Shown in pieces: positions 31,802 to 40,458 of a stretch of DNA of 45,047 nt (position 1 is the first letter of the stretch; each line of letters begins with the position of its first letter). The position numbers and the translations under genes are program-made. The stretch is from positions 1-45,047 of the forward strand of contig SKUN01000123.1 of the NCBI GenBank assembly GCA_007129945.1, written 5' to 3'. The notes beneath the pieces were generated by a model that saw only the letters and a list, made by a program, of their open reading frames with translations, was not told where the DNA came from and searched no databases. The stretch comes from Bacteroidales bacterium (lineage in GTDB: Bacteria; Bacteroidota; Bacteroidia; Bacteroidales; UBA7960).

Positions 31802-33540
31802 CCCGTTTTCTGCCCCGGAAACCTTTGCCGGAGAAATGGCTGAAAGCTGCAGTGGTCGGTAGTTTATGGGCCGCAGTAGAGATCATTCTCGGAAGCTTGT
31901 TACACAATATGCGCATCCCCCTGGCAGGAAGCTTTCTCTCCTTTGCCACTGTTTACCTGGTAATCTCCTTTTATCAATTATGGCCTCTGCCGGGGCTGAT
32001 CTGGCGGGCAGGGCTGATATGCGCCCTGATGAAGTCCATTTCTCCCAGCGCCATTGTGATCGGGCCGATGATCGGCATTTTTTCCGAGGCCTTGTTGCTG
32101 GAGGCGGTGATCCGCCTGTTGGGTTCCCACCCCGTTGCTTTTGCCTTTGCCGGAGCCCTGGCCGTATTCAGCGCATTGGCACAAAAAGCATTTACCCTGC
32201 TGGTGCTCTATGGCTGGGATATCGTTTTGCTGTTGGAAAACATGGTTGACTTTGCAGTTTCGCAGACGGGCTTTACGGCCTTGTCTACCCCCGCGTTGTT
32301 GCTTGTGCTTTCAGGGATCTACCTTGCGGCCGGTGCTTCTGCCGCCCTGCTGGGATACCGGACCGGGCAAAGTTTCCTGAGGAATAGGTCTGATCACACA
32401 ATGCCTCTGCAGATTGCACCGCACGCCCAAAGTGAGTTGTTCCGGCATACCAGGAAACAACACAATGCCATTCCTGTTTTGTTGATGATTTTTGCTTTGC
32501 TCGTCATTGGGATGGGCGTGATTACCAGGGCTCCATTGGTTGCTTCATTTATTTTTACGCTGGGATTTATGATTGCAATGTACTCCAGGTACAGCCCGGT
32601 GATGAGATACCTGGGAAAACCGGCACTGTGGGTGCAACTGCTTCTTATCCTGTCTTTTTCCGGTATTTTTTACGGCGGAGTTTCGCAGGCTTCGCTGCTG
32701 AGTACTGAAGGGCTGACTGTGGGGGTCAGGATGATATTCAGGGCCCTGGTGTTGCTCACATCATTTTCTGCCATCAGTGCAGAAATGAAAGATCCGGCCA
32801 TAAAAAACCTTTTACACAAACGTGGATTGCATAATGTGTATCAGTCTGTTGACCTCGCTTTTTCCGCCCTCCCTGCCATCATGTCCGCTTACCGTTTCAG
32901 GGGCGTGGGGTTAAAGGCCATAAAAAAACTGGTGTTTGGGATGCTGGGGAGTGCGCAGGCTCTCCTGAACGAAATGATGCAGATGGAGGCCCATAAGCCG
33001 ACCATATTTATTATCTCCGGGGTGGTGCACTCCGGGAAAACTTCTGCAGCAAAAATAGTGGTGCAGTTACTCCGCAGCCGTGGATTGCGCCTCCGGGGAT
33101 TCTTTTCAGCCGGTGATACGGATGGTTCCGATCGAAGTGCCTATTATATTGAGGATGTTCTTTCCGGTGAAAGAAAAATCCTGTGCGATGAAACTCCCAT
33201 GCCGGATGGTTTTCGGGCCGGCCGGTTTTTTTTCTCCGAAGAAGGAATCGCGTGGGGAAGGTCCCTGTTGGAGCGATCGGTGCACGACCGGGCTGATTTC
33301 GTGGTAATCGATGAGATTGGTCCGCTTGAGATCCGGGACGGGGGATGGGCTCCCGCCATCGGACACCTTTTGAGCCGCAGCCGAACTCCCCATATCTGGG
33401 TTGTCAGGGAGCGGCTGACGGATCTTGTGGTTCGCAAATGGAGCGTAGGAGATGTGTATATATTTGACCTTGAAGAGGATCGAGCTGAAAACATCGTTAA
33501 TCAGCTGCTTGAGTGGAAAAGAACTTCAGCCACTGTTTAA
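31798..33540 (+). CDS. Membrane protein fused to THEP1-type NTPase (ECF S- and T-like domains)
   Basis: In this 580-aa protein residues 15-190 hold about six membrane helices resembling an ECF-transporter substrate (S) component. Residues 222-395 hold further helices followed by a cytoplasmic helical part with an AYRFRG segment, resembling the T component (CbiQ/EcfT). Residues 402-577 are an NTPase_1/THEP1 domain with Walker A GVVHSGKTS (408-416) and Walker B FVVIDEIGPLE (501-511). If this reading is right, one chain joins membrane parts with a P-loop domain that is not an ABC ATPase. The NTPase call is firm; the S/T resemblance is judged by eye. The gene is coupled to the TspO-like gene and shares its stop with hom. 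Confidence 0.75.
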   Translation: MTRFLPRKPLPEKWLKAAVVGSLWAAVEIILGSLLHNMRIPLAGSFLSFATVYLVISFYQLWPLPGLIWRAGLICALMKSISPSAIVIGPMIGIFSEALLLEAVIRLLGSHPVAFAFAGALAVFSALAQKAFTLLVLYGWDIVLLLENMVDFAVSQTGFTALSTPALLLVLSGIYLAAGASAALLGYRTGQSFLRNRSDHTMPLQIAPHAQSELFRHTRKQHNAIPVLLMIFALLVIGMGVITRAPLVASFIFTLGFMIAMYSRYSPVMRYLGKPALWVQLLLILSFSGIFYGGVSQASLLSTEGLTVGVRMIFRALVLLTSFSAISAEMKDPAIKNLLHKRGLHNVYQSVDLAFSALPAIMSAYRFRGVGLKAIKKLVFGMLGSAQALLNEMMQMEAHKPTIFIISGVVHSGKTSAAKIVVQLLRSRGLRLRGFFSAGDTDGSDRSAYYIEDVLSGERKILCDETPMPDGFRAGRFFFSEEGIAWGRSLLERSVHDRADFVVIDEIGPLEIRDGGWAPAIGHLLSRSRTPHIWVVRERLTDLVVRKWSVGDVYIFDLEEDRAENIVNQLLEWKRTSATV

Positions 33541-34742
33541 TCCTTCCGTATTCTTATGAAGGCCAGAAAAACGTTCATTGCATCAAATTTTTCTTTTACC
33601 TGCAGCAATTTGCCCAGGCGAATATGCCCGATCACATAGAAATAGTCCCGGGTGCTGTGATGTTCAGTGATCTCTTCAAAATCAAGCAATAGTAAGTCCT
33701 CTGTGAAGCGGTAACGATAGTATACCTCCAGCAGGATGTCGTTGGTATGGGCCGGCGGAGAAAAATATTTCCGCTTTTTGTATTCATACCGGTAGTTATG
33801 TGTCCTGGCAGTGATATCAGACAATACGGAACTGCCTGTGGGAAATCCTCCTGCGCCCTTGCCGAACATGAACTGTTTCTCATAAAACTCCCCTTCAATG
33901 ACCACCCCGTTGTATTCATCTTCCACATTATAAATATATTCTTCACGGGTAACCAGTTTCGGCATCACAAAAAGGGCTACACTGTTGTTGTGTACTTTTT
34001 GCGCCTGGGCCACCAGTTTGATCCGGTAGCCCCTCTCCCTGGCAAAACGGATATCCGCCGGGCCTATGTGGCTGATACCTGAACAGAATATTTCATCCTG
34101 GTTTACCTTGGTGCCAAAGCCGTGCATGGTCAGGATGATGATCTTGTAAAGTGCATCATGACCCTCCACGTCGAGGCTGGGATCTGCTTCTGCAAATCCC
34201 ATCTCACGAGCCTGATTCAGGGCTTGTGCAAAATCGATGTTTTTGCTGTACATCCTGCTCAGGATATAATTGGATGATCCGTTGAGAATACCGGTAATTG
34301 ACAGCAGCAGGTCATTGTCATAGTACTCTTCCAGGTTTCGTATAACTGGGATACTGCCGCAGGCGGAAGCGTCATACAGTAAGGCACTGCCCGATAGCTG
34401 CTGCAAGTCCATGAGCTCTTCTATGTGGGTGGCCAGCATTTTTTTGTTGCCGGAAACCACACTTTTCCCGGCCAGCATCGCACTTTTGACAATTTCCAGG
34501 GCCTGTTCTGCATCATCTATGAGTTCCACTACCAGGTTGATCTCAGGGTCCTGAATGATCTCATCCCGGTCGGTGCAGAACATTTCCGCAGGAAGGCTCC
34601 TTTTCTTATGCGGATCCCTGATGCAGATCTTTACCACTTCGGCATTGGAAGCGTGACTGTTTGTGATCACATGATGCAGGCTTTCGCCCACAACCCCGAA
34701 GCCGAATAATCCTATTTGTTGTTTGCTATTTTGATTGTTCAT
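33537..34742 (-). CDS. hom: Homoserine dehydrogenase
   Basis: The enzyme reduces aspartate semialdehyde to homoserine. The ATG at 34742 (MNNQNSKQQIGLFGFGVVG) gives 401 aa with the GFGVVG nucleotide loop at residues 14-19, SGNKKMLA and the catalytic lysine in LDVEGHDALYK. A longer frame to 34901 lies inside metX and is rejected. It is not fused to aspartokinase, and no clear ACT domain is seen at the C-terminus. It overlaps metX by 17 bases and its stop overlaps the stop of the opposing NTPase gene by 3 bases. Confidence 0.93.
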   Translation of the reverse strand: MNNQNSKQQIGLFGFGVVGESLHHVITNSHASNAEVVKICIRDPHKKRSLPAEMFCTDRDEIIQDPEINLVVELIDDAEQALEIVKSAMLAGKSVVSGNKKMLATHIEELMDLQQLSGSALLYDASACGSIPVIRNLEEYYDNDLLLSITGILNGSSNYILSRMYSKNIDFAQALNQAREMGFAEADPSLDVEGHDALYKIIILTMHGFGTKVNQDEIFCSGISHIGPADIRFARERGYRIKLVAQAQKVHNNSVALFVMPKLVTREEYIYNVEDEYNGVVIEGEFYEKQFMFGKGAGGFPTGSSVLSDITARTHNYRYEYKKRKYFSPPAHTNDILLEVYYRYRFTEDLLLLDFEEITEHHSTRDYFYVIGHIRLGKLLQVKEKFDAMNVFLAFIRIRKD

Positions 34743-35766
34743 AGGTGTCGGTTTTTTGATAAAAAGACCCGATGGCTTGCTGAATTTGTTCATATTCAAG
34801 CAGAAAACCATCGTGGCCGTACTGTGACTGAATGATATGGAAACTTGCATCACCGGCATGCCGGGCAATAAATTCCTGCTCCTCTGGCGGAAATAATCCA
34901 TCGCTTTCTATGCCAATACTCAGGGTGTTTGCCCGTATCTTTCCCAGCGCCCTTGCCACCCCTCCGCGGTACCTTCCCACATTGTGGGTATCCTGGGCTT
35001 TTGTAAGCGTATGGTAGCAATAAGCGTTAAACCGGTCTGCCAGTTTCTTGCCCTGGTAACGCTGGTAGGAGGAAGCTGGAAAATCAACGGTTACCACCCC
35101 GGTCTTTTCCTGCTGGGTGGAATTGTAAGCCTCGTAACTTCTGTAGCTCAGCAGGCCGATTGCCCTTGCTGCGGCGAGTCCGGTTTTCCCCCCCTCAGGA
35201 TCTTTGCCGTCAAACCCCTGGTCTGCTTCAATGGCCATCCTTTCCGTTTCGTTGATGGCAATGGCCCAGGGGGTTGCCTTGCTGCCGGTGGCAATCACAA
35301 CCAGGTTTTTGAATACAGCAGGTTCCATGATGGCCCATTCCAGTGCCTGAAACCCACCGATCGACCCGCCCGCCAGGGTATGTATCCGGTCAATGCCCAG
35401 ATGTTTTCTGAGTAGTATATGACCTTTCACAATGTCACGCATGGTAATGACCGGAAAGCTTTGAAGCCAGGGTTTTCCCGTATCAGGGCTGGTGTCTGCG
35501 GGCCCTGTTGTGCCGTAACAGCTTCCGAGAATATTGGCGCAAACAATGGTATATTTTTCCGGATCATAAAACCGGCCCTGCCCCACAAGGCCCGGCCACC
35601 AGGCTGTGACATCTGAGTTGGCTGTCAGCGCATGACAGATCCACACAACCGGCTTGTCCGCAGTCTTATCTTCTCCGGATATATGGTAAGTGATGACCGG
35701 GTTTTTGATGGTCGACCCGCTTTCGAGCACCATGTTTCCTTCGTATTGAAATACTTCTTTCTGCAT
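34726..35766 (-). CDS. metX: Homoserine O-acetyltransferase
   Basis: MetX activates homoserine for sulfur incorporation. The 346-aa alpha/beta-hydrolase has nucleophile Ser135 in LAGGSIGGFQALEW, an early HALTANSD oxyanion region and the late histidine of YGHDGFLLE; the acidic member is the Asp in IGIESDGLFP. It lies between metY (12 bp upstream) and hom (17-bp overlap). MetX enzymes may use succinyl-CoA in some lineages, so the acyl group is not proven. Confidence 0.94.
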   Translation of the reverse strand: MQKEVFQYEGNMVLESGSTIKNPVITYHISGEDKTADKPVVWICHALTANSDVTAWWPGLVGQGRFYDPEKYTIVCANILGSCYGTTGPADTSPDTGKPWLQSFPVITMRDIVKGHILLRKHLGIDRIHTLAGGSIGGFQALEWAIMEPAVFKNLVVIATGSKATPWAIAINETERMAIEADQGFDGKDPEGGKTGLAAARAIGLLSYRSYEAYNSTQQEKTGVVTVDFPASSYQRYQGKKLADRFNAYCYHTLTKAQDTHNVGRYRGGVARALGKIRANTLSIGIESDGLFPPEEQEFIARHAGDASFHIIQSQYGHDGFLLEYEQIQQAIGSFYQKTDTYEQSK

Positions 35767-35778
35767 CGTTGTTTACTT

Positions 35779-37062
35779 TTATATTTGATGGAGGGCTTGT
35801 TCAAGGTCACCCATAATGTCGTAAATATGTTCAATTCCCAATGACAAACGGAGTGTTCCCGGAAATACCCCTGCTGCTTCCCTGGCTTCTTCCGATAATT
35901 GCTGGTGGGTGGTATTGGCCGGCTGAATGATCAGTGTTTTGTTGTCTCCCACGTTGGCCACATGGCTGATCAGCTTCAGGTTGTCTACCACCCGGGCCGT
36001 TTGCTGCAAACTTCCTTTGATCTCAAAAGAAAGCACACCTCCAAATCCATTTTGCAGGTACTTCTTTGCATTTTCATGGGATGGGTGACCAGGAAGCCCC
36101 GGGTAATTTACTGCTTTTACCAGTGGGTGTTCCTGAAGCCAGCGGGCAACCCGCAAAGCATTGTCACATTGTTTTTGCATTCTCAGTGAAAGGGTTTCTG
36201 TTCCGTTCAGCAGCAAAAATGCATTGAAAGGGCTGAGGCAGGGTCCCAGATCTCTAAGGTATTCTGCCCGGGCCTTTGCGATGAATGCCAGTTCCCTGAA
36301 TTTTTCAGTGAAACACATCCCGTGGTAACTGGGGGAAGGGGTGCTGAGTTTTGGAAAAAATCCGTTATCCCAGTTAAACCGCCCACTGTCAGTGATCATG
36401 CCTCCCATGGCCTGGCCGTGACCGCCGATCCATTTGGTGGCTGACTGCACCACGATGGCCGCCCCGTGGCTGACGGGCTGGCAGAGGAATCCTGCCCCGC
36501 CGAAAGTATTATCCACGATCAGGGGGATCCGGTGTTTTTTGCTTAATAATGACAATCCGTCGAAGTCCGGCACAGAGAAGCCGGGATTCCCGATGGTTTC
36601 CACATACAATGCTTTTGTTGTGCTGTCGATCAGCGCCTCCAGGTCCTCAGGTTTGTCGCCCGGGGCAAACTTTACGGAGATACCGAAATTACCCATGCTG
36701 TGCTTGAACTGGTTATACGTGCCGCCATAAAGATAAGGAGAGGACACAACAGAATCACCGGGTGAAAGAATGCTTACCAGTGCGATAAGCTGTGCGGCAT
36801 GTCCCGAAGAAAGAGCCAGTGAGGCTGCTCCGCCTTCCATGGCGGTGATCCGCTCTTCGAGCATGTCGTTGGTTGGGTTGTTGATCCGGCTGTATATGTG
36901 ACCGTTCTCCTCCAGGTTGAACAGTCTTCCGGCATGGTCGCTGTCATCGAACTGGTAAGCGGTGGTCATGTAAATGGGGGTGGCCCTTGCGCTGTTTTTT
37001 TCATCCGGCCGATATCCTGAATGGAGTTGCAGGGTGTCAAAATGATAAGGTTTATTGGTCAT
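35779..37062 (-). CDS. metY: O-acetylhomoserine sulfhydrylase
   Basis: MetY makes homocysteine from O-acetylhomoserine and sulfide. The 427-aa PLP enzyme of the Cys/Met metabolism family has PLP Lys210 in VVQSATKWIGGHG, SRINNPTND near residue 58 and SSGHAAQLIALV. It is the first gene of metY-metX-hom and lies downstream of a SAM riboswitch, so methionine levels should control the whole operon. Confidence 0.95.
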   Translation of the reverse strand: MTNKPYHFDTLQLHSGYRPDEKNSARATPIYMTTAYQFDDSDHAGRLFNLEENGHIYSRINNPTNDMLEERITAMEGGAASLALSSGHAAQLIALVSILSPGDSVVSSPYLYGGTYNQFKHSMGNFGISVKFAPGDKPEDLEALIDSTTKALYVETIGNPGFSVPDFDGLSLLSKKHRIPLIVDNTFGGAGFLCQPVSHGAAIVVQSATKWIGGHGQAMGGMITDSGRFNWDNGFFPKLSTPSPSYHGMCFTEKFRELAFIAKARAEYLRDLGPCLSPFNAFLLLNGTETLSLRMQKQCDNALRVARWLQEHPLVKAVNYPGLPGHPSHENAKKYLQNGFGGVLSFEIKGSLQQTARVVDNLKLISHVANVGDNKTLIIQPANTTHQQLSEEAREAAGVFPGTLRLSLGIEHIYDIMGDLEQALHQI

Positions 37063-37106
37063 GTCCGGGGATTTTAGTTGTTAACTAATGAACTGAAAGT
37101 TTGTTC

Positions 37107-37134
37107 GCCTGCCGGGTAAATGTTTTCCGGCGGC
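37107..37134 (-). promoter_or_regulatory. Hairpin in the metY leader
   Basis: GCC(T)GCCGG (37107-37115) and CCGGCGGC (37127-37134) form an 8-bp stem with one bulged base, an 11-base loop and no T run. It is 45-72 bases upstream of the metY ATG, within the 275-base stretch between riboswitch and gene. It may belong to the expression platform. Another palindrome (ATGCGC/GCGCAT) lies at 37188-37204. Confidence 0.5.
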
Positions 37135-37337
37135 CATTGCCTTTTCCCGTGCGGGTCAGACAGGCTGTTATCAGGAAAGAATTGAATATGCGCTACACGC
37201 GCATAGAGTAAACAGAGCCATGCATGATGTGACAGAGGAAAGAAAACCTGTGGGCAATGATCGAATGGATCAGGTCAGAATGGTTTGGCCAAAGTGGCCA
37301 CAAGAATGGATGTGTGGTGTGCATCGTAATGGTTTTA

Positions 37338-37434
37338 ATTTATAACTCCCGTTCGGGCAGGTTTTAGCACCTTTGTCATCAGACCGGTTGCTAGGGCATC
37401 ACTGAGCCTGTTCTCTCAGCCCTTCCTTATAAAT
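37338..37434 (-). ncRNA. SAM riboswitch (SAM-I type) of the met operon
   Basis: On the minus strand the order is TTATAAGG (P1 side), a GGGCTGAG...CTCAG...GCCC nested stem, TAGCAACC, a short stem and AAGGTGCTAA, then the CCCGAACGGG hairpin and the closing P1 TTATAA. The GCAACC and GGTGCTAA blocks and their spacing are hallmarks of the SAM-I (S box) aptamer. It lies 26 bases below the promoter. No intrinsic terminator directly follows, so the control may act on translation or on a Rho-type step in the long leader. Confidence 0.88.
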
Positions 37435-37465
37435 AAACCCTTTTTTGAGAAGGATGTATCTGCGG

Positions 37466-37495
37466 CAAAAGTAGCCATAATTTTTTAAAATGCAA
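37466..37495 (-). promoter_or_regulatory. Promoter of the metY-metX-hom operon
   Basis: On the minus strand TTG (37493-37495), 19 bases, TACTTTTG (37466-37473), full consensus, with the expected transcript start just before the riboswitch. Confidence 0.75.
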
Positions 37496-37576
37496 TTTTT
37501 TGGCGGATAATCCTCCCGGTGTAAAGGCAAAAACAGATGCAGGGATCGCTGCAGCAAATGTTCAGAGTGATTTTGG

Positions 37577-37584
37577 TATATTTG
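37577..37584 (+). promoter_or_regulatory. -7 box of the P-type ATPase gene
   Basis: TATATTTG 29 bases before the ATG at 37614. No clear TTG at the -33 position. The space 37435-37576 otherwise holds only the divergent met promoter. Confidence 0.5.
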
Positions 37585-37613
37585 TTTAGGTGGTGCGCAT
37601 AAAATAACTGGAT

Positions 37614-40337
37614 ATGAAAAAAGGAAACAACTCCGGTTCGGGGAGAAATGAACGGAAATCAGCAAACAACCGGTGGCACGCTATTGCCGCAGAAAAAGTT
37701 GTTCAATCACTTGAAACGGACGGGGAGAAAGGCCTTGACGAAAAGGAGGCAGAGAAGCGGTTGGAGACGTATGGCCCGAACAAGATGCCCGAAAAAAGGA
37801 AACGGACCTGGTGGCAGCGGTTGCTGGCGCAGTTTACCAATGTACTGATCTATGTCCTGATAGGTGCTGCCGTGATCACCGCCCTGATGGATCACTGGGT
37901 GGATACCTGGGTGATTCTGGCCGTGGTACTGATCAATGCGGTAATCGGGTTTATCCAGGAGGGGAAGGCCGAGAGTGCCCTGAAAAGTATTCAGCAAATG
38001 CTTTCATTGGAGGCCAACGTAATGCGTGGTGGGAAAAAAAAGACCATTGACGCCGTAGAGCTGGTCCCCGGTGATTTGGTAATGGTGAAAGCGGGTGACA
38101 AGGTGCCTGCCGATATGCGGCTCGTAAAATCCAAAGACTTACGGGTGGAAGAATCGCCTTTGACCGGAGAATCATCGGCCGTGGAAAAAAATACGGAGGC
38201 CGTGGAGGAGGATGCCGTTGTGGGAGACCGCTTCTCCATGGTGTTTTCCGGTACGGTGGTCACCTATGGCAAAGCCACCGGGGTGGTGGTCGGAACCGGT
38301 GAGGAAACGGAGATTGGCAAGATCAACAAAATGATGTCAGAGGTGGAAGAGATCACCACCCCACTGCTGCAGAAAATTGACAGGTTCGGGAAGTATCTGT
38401 CACTGGCCATTCTGGGGATCACGGCCCTGTTTTTTCTATACGGATACCTCTTTGCGGAATATGAGTTGTATGAACTGCTTATGGCGGTTATTGCCCTTAT
38501 CGTGGCTTCCATTCCGGAAGGGCTTCCGGCCATCATGACCATCACCCTGGCCATTGGTGTGCAAAAGATGGCTGACAGGAATGCCATTATCCGGCGTTTG
38601 CCTTCGGTAGAGACACTGGGAGCGGTGGATGTGATCTGTTCAGACAAAACGGGAACCCTGACCCGTAACGAGATGACCGCCAAACAGGTAATTACAGCCG
38701 AACAAACCTATACAATAGAAGGAACGGGCTACAAACCAGAGGGTGACATCCTGCTGAATGACGAAACCGTTGATCCGGAAAAAGATAAGGTTCTCCTGCA
38801 ATTGCTTCAGGCCGCGAGGGTATGTAACAATGCGGAGGTCAACAAAGAAGAGGATGGAACCTGGAAGCTGACCGGTGCGCCAACTGAGGGAGCTTTGCTG
38901 GTTGCGGCCTATAAGGCAGGGCTGGAAGACTTCAAACCTGAACGCATTGACAGCATCCCTTTTGAATCCGATCACAAATACATGGCGACCCTCAACAAGG
39001 TGGATGACAAGCGTTATATTTTTGTGACGGGGGCCCCGGAACGCGTGATGGATTTGTGCACCAGGCAATATACCGAAGAGGGGGCGAAAGATCTTGACCG
39101 GGAATTCTGGGAAGAAAAAATGGAGGAAGCCGCCGGAGAGGGTCAGCGCCTGCTGGGAGTTGCCTTCAATGAAACGGACAGCAACCGGCAGGAACTCGAC
39201 AAGGATGAAATCGAACACAAGAAAATATTTCTTGGGGTGATCGGCATCATTGACCCACCAAGGAAGGAGGTGGTTGATGCCATCAGGGAATGCCGTGATG
39301 CCGGTATTACCGTTAAAATGATCACCGGTGATCATGCAGCCACGGCCCGGGCCATTGGCAAGGAAATTGGCATCGGCGACGGGGAAAAGTCCTTATCGGG
39401 AAAAGAACTTGAAAAAGCAAGTGATGAGGACCTTCGAAAATTTGTCCGTGAATATGATGTGTATGCCCGTACTTCTCCTGAACATAAATTACGCCTGGTG
39501 AAGGCCATACAGGCCAATAACAGCCTATGCGCCATGACGGGCGACGGGGTGAATGATGCCCCGGCCCTTAAAAAGGCGAATATCGGCATTGCCATGGGCA
39601 TTAAAGGCACCGAGGTTACCAAGGATGCCTCTGAAATGGTGCTGGCCGACGACAACTTTGCCTCCATTGTGAATGCCGTTGAAGAAGGAAGAACGGTTTA
39701 TGACAATATCCGCAAATCATTGCTGTTTATTTTGCCCACCAATGGGGCGGAAATGCTGGCCCTGATGTCGGCCATCCTGTTGGGGGTCATCATGCCCATT
39801 ACGCCCCTGCAGGTGCTGTGGGTGAATATGGTGACTGCAGTTACACTGGCCCTGGCCCTGGCTTTTGAGCCCATGGAGCAGGAGGTAATGGAAAGGCCTC
39901 CCAGGGCACCCGACGAGCCCATCCTGGGAAAAATGTTTATCTGGCGGATTGGGTTCGTTTCAGTGCTGATCGGGGGGATGACACTGGGGATCTTCAGTTA
40001 CATGCATCATACGGTGGGTGCCGGTGAGGATGTGGCCCGCACAGTGGCGGTGAATACCCTGGTGGCGGGTCAGCTATTTTACCTGTTCAACTGCCGGAAG
40101 ATAAAGACCCCGGCGTTTGGGAAAGGTTTTTTTGACAACAGCTATGTGTTTTATGCTGTCGGTGCCCTTATAGTCTTGCAGGCATTGTTTGTTTACCTGC
40201 CTTTTATGCATACCATTTTTGACACCTCACCTATCGGGGGTGGGTTGTGGCTATACTCACTGGCCGGGGGAGTACTTGTATTCCTCCTCGTGGAGTTGGA
40301 AAAATTCCTCTTCTATCGGTTGGTGAAAAAACAATAA
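37614..40337 (+). CDS. P-type (P2-like) cation-transporting ATPase
   Basis: The 907-aa protein has ten predicted membrane segments, an N-terminal cation-ATPase domain, the actuator loop with LTGESSAVEK, phosphorylated Asp344 in CSDKTGTLT, the nucleotide-domain segment, and the hinge MTGDGVNDAPALKKANIGIAMG. M4 has IPEGLPA as in Ca-type pumps. M5 keeps Asn and Glu (NGAEMLAL), but M6 reads LWVNMVTAVTLALALAFEP, where SERCA-type pumps have an Asp after Asn-x-x-Thr. The ion is therefore uncertain (Ca, Na, K or protons are all possible). The gene stands alone behind its own promoter. Confidence 0.92.
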   Translation: MKKGNNSGSGRNERKSANNRWHAIAAEKVVQSLETDGEKGLDEKEAEKRLETYGPNKMPEKRKRTWWQRLLAQFTNVLIYVLIGAAVITALMDHWVDTWVILAVVLINAVIGFIQEGKAESALKSIQQMLSLEANVMRGGKKKTIDAVELVPGDLVMVKAGDKVPADMRLVKSKDLRVEESPLTGESSAVEKNTEAVEEDAVVGDRFSMVFSGTVVTYGKATGVVVGTGEETEIGKINKMMSEVEEITTPLLQKIDRFGKYLSLAILGITALFFLYGYLFAEYELYELLMAVIALIVASIPEGLPAIMTITLAIGVQKMADRNAIIRRLPSVETLGAVDVICSDKTGTLTRNEMTAKQVITAEQTYTIEGTGYKPEGDILLNDETVDPEKDKVLLQLLQAARVCNNAEVNKEEDGTWKLTGAPTEGALLVAAYKAGLEDFKPERIDSIPFESDHKYMATLNKVDDKRYIFVTGAPERVMDLCTRQYTEEGAKDLDREFWEEKMEEAAGEGQRLLGVAFNETDSNRQELDKDEIEHKKIFLGVIGIIDPPRKEVVDAIRECRDAGITVKMITGDHAATARAIGKEIGIGDGEKSLSGKELEKASDEDLRKFVREYDVYARTSPEHKLRLVKAIQANNSLCAMTGDGVNDAPALKKANIGIAMGIKGTEVTKDASEMVLADDNFASIVNAVEEGRTVYDNIRKSLLFILPTNGAEMLALMSAILLGVIMPITPLQVLWVNMVTAVTLALALAFEPMEQEVMERPPRAPDEPILGKMFIWRIGFVSVLIGGMTLGIFSYMHHTVGAGEDVARTVAVNTLVAGQLFYLFNCRKIKTPAFGKGFFDNSYVFYAVGALIVLQALFVYLPFMHTIFDTSPIGGGLWLYSLAGGVLVFLLVELEKFLFYRLVKKQ

Positions 40338-40349
40338 GACTGCACATCG

Positions 40350-40419
40350 CCGGTTTCGGAACACTGCCGGCTCCGAAAGCCGGAGGGATCGTCGTTTGTC
40401 GCAATGCCTCCGGCTTTCG
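40350..40419. terminator. Inverted repeats after the ATPase gene, with alternative pairings
   Basis: Arm 2 CGAAAGCCGGAGG (40374-40386) pairs perfectly over 13 bp with arm 3 CCTCCGGCTTTCG (40407-40419). It can also pair with an earlier arm 1 CCGGTTTCGGA (40350-40360) over most of its length. The region lies between the ATPase stop and the catalase pseudogene; there is no long T run, so a classical terminator is not certain. Confidence 0.55.
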
Positions 40420-40458
40420 CTATGACAGCCTCATTGCAGGAAGATAGTGCTTGATTGA

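Noticed and set aside
33537-34901. The 454-aa extended frame of hom
   Set aside because: The extra 53 codons lie within metX on the same strand in another frame; the ATG at 34742 starts the recognisable nucleotide-binding fold.
37399-37665. An 88-aa minus-strand frame across the met leader
   Set aside because: It covers the SAM riboswitch and both divergent promoters, has no family resemblance and an odd composition.
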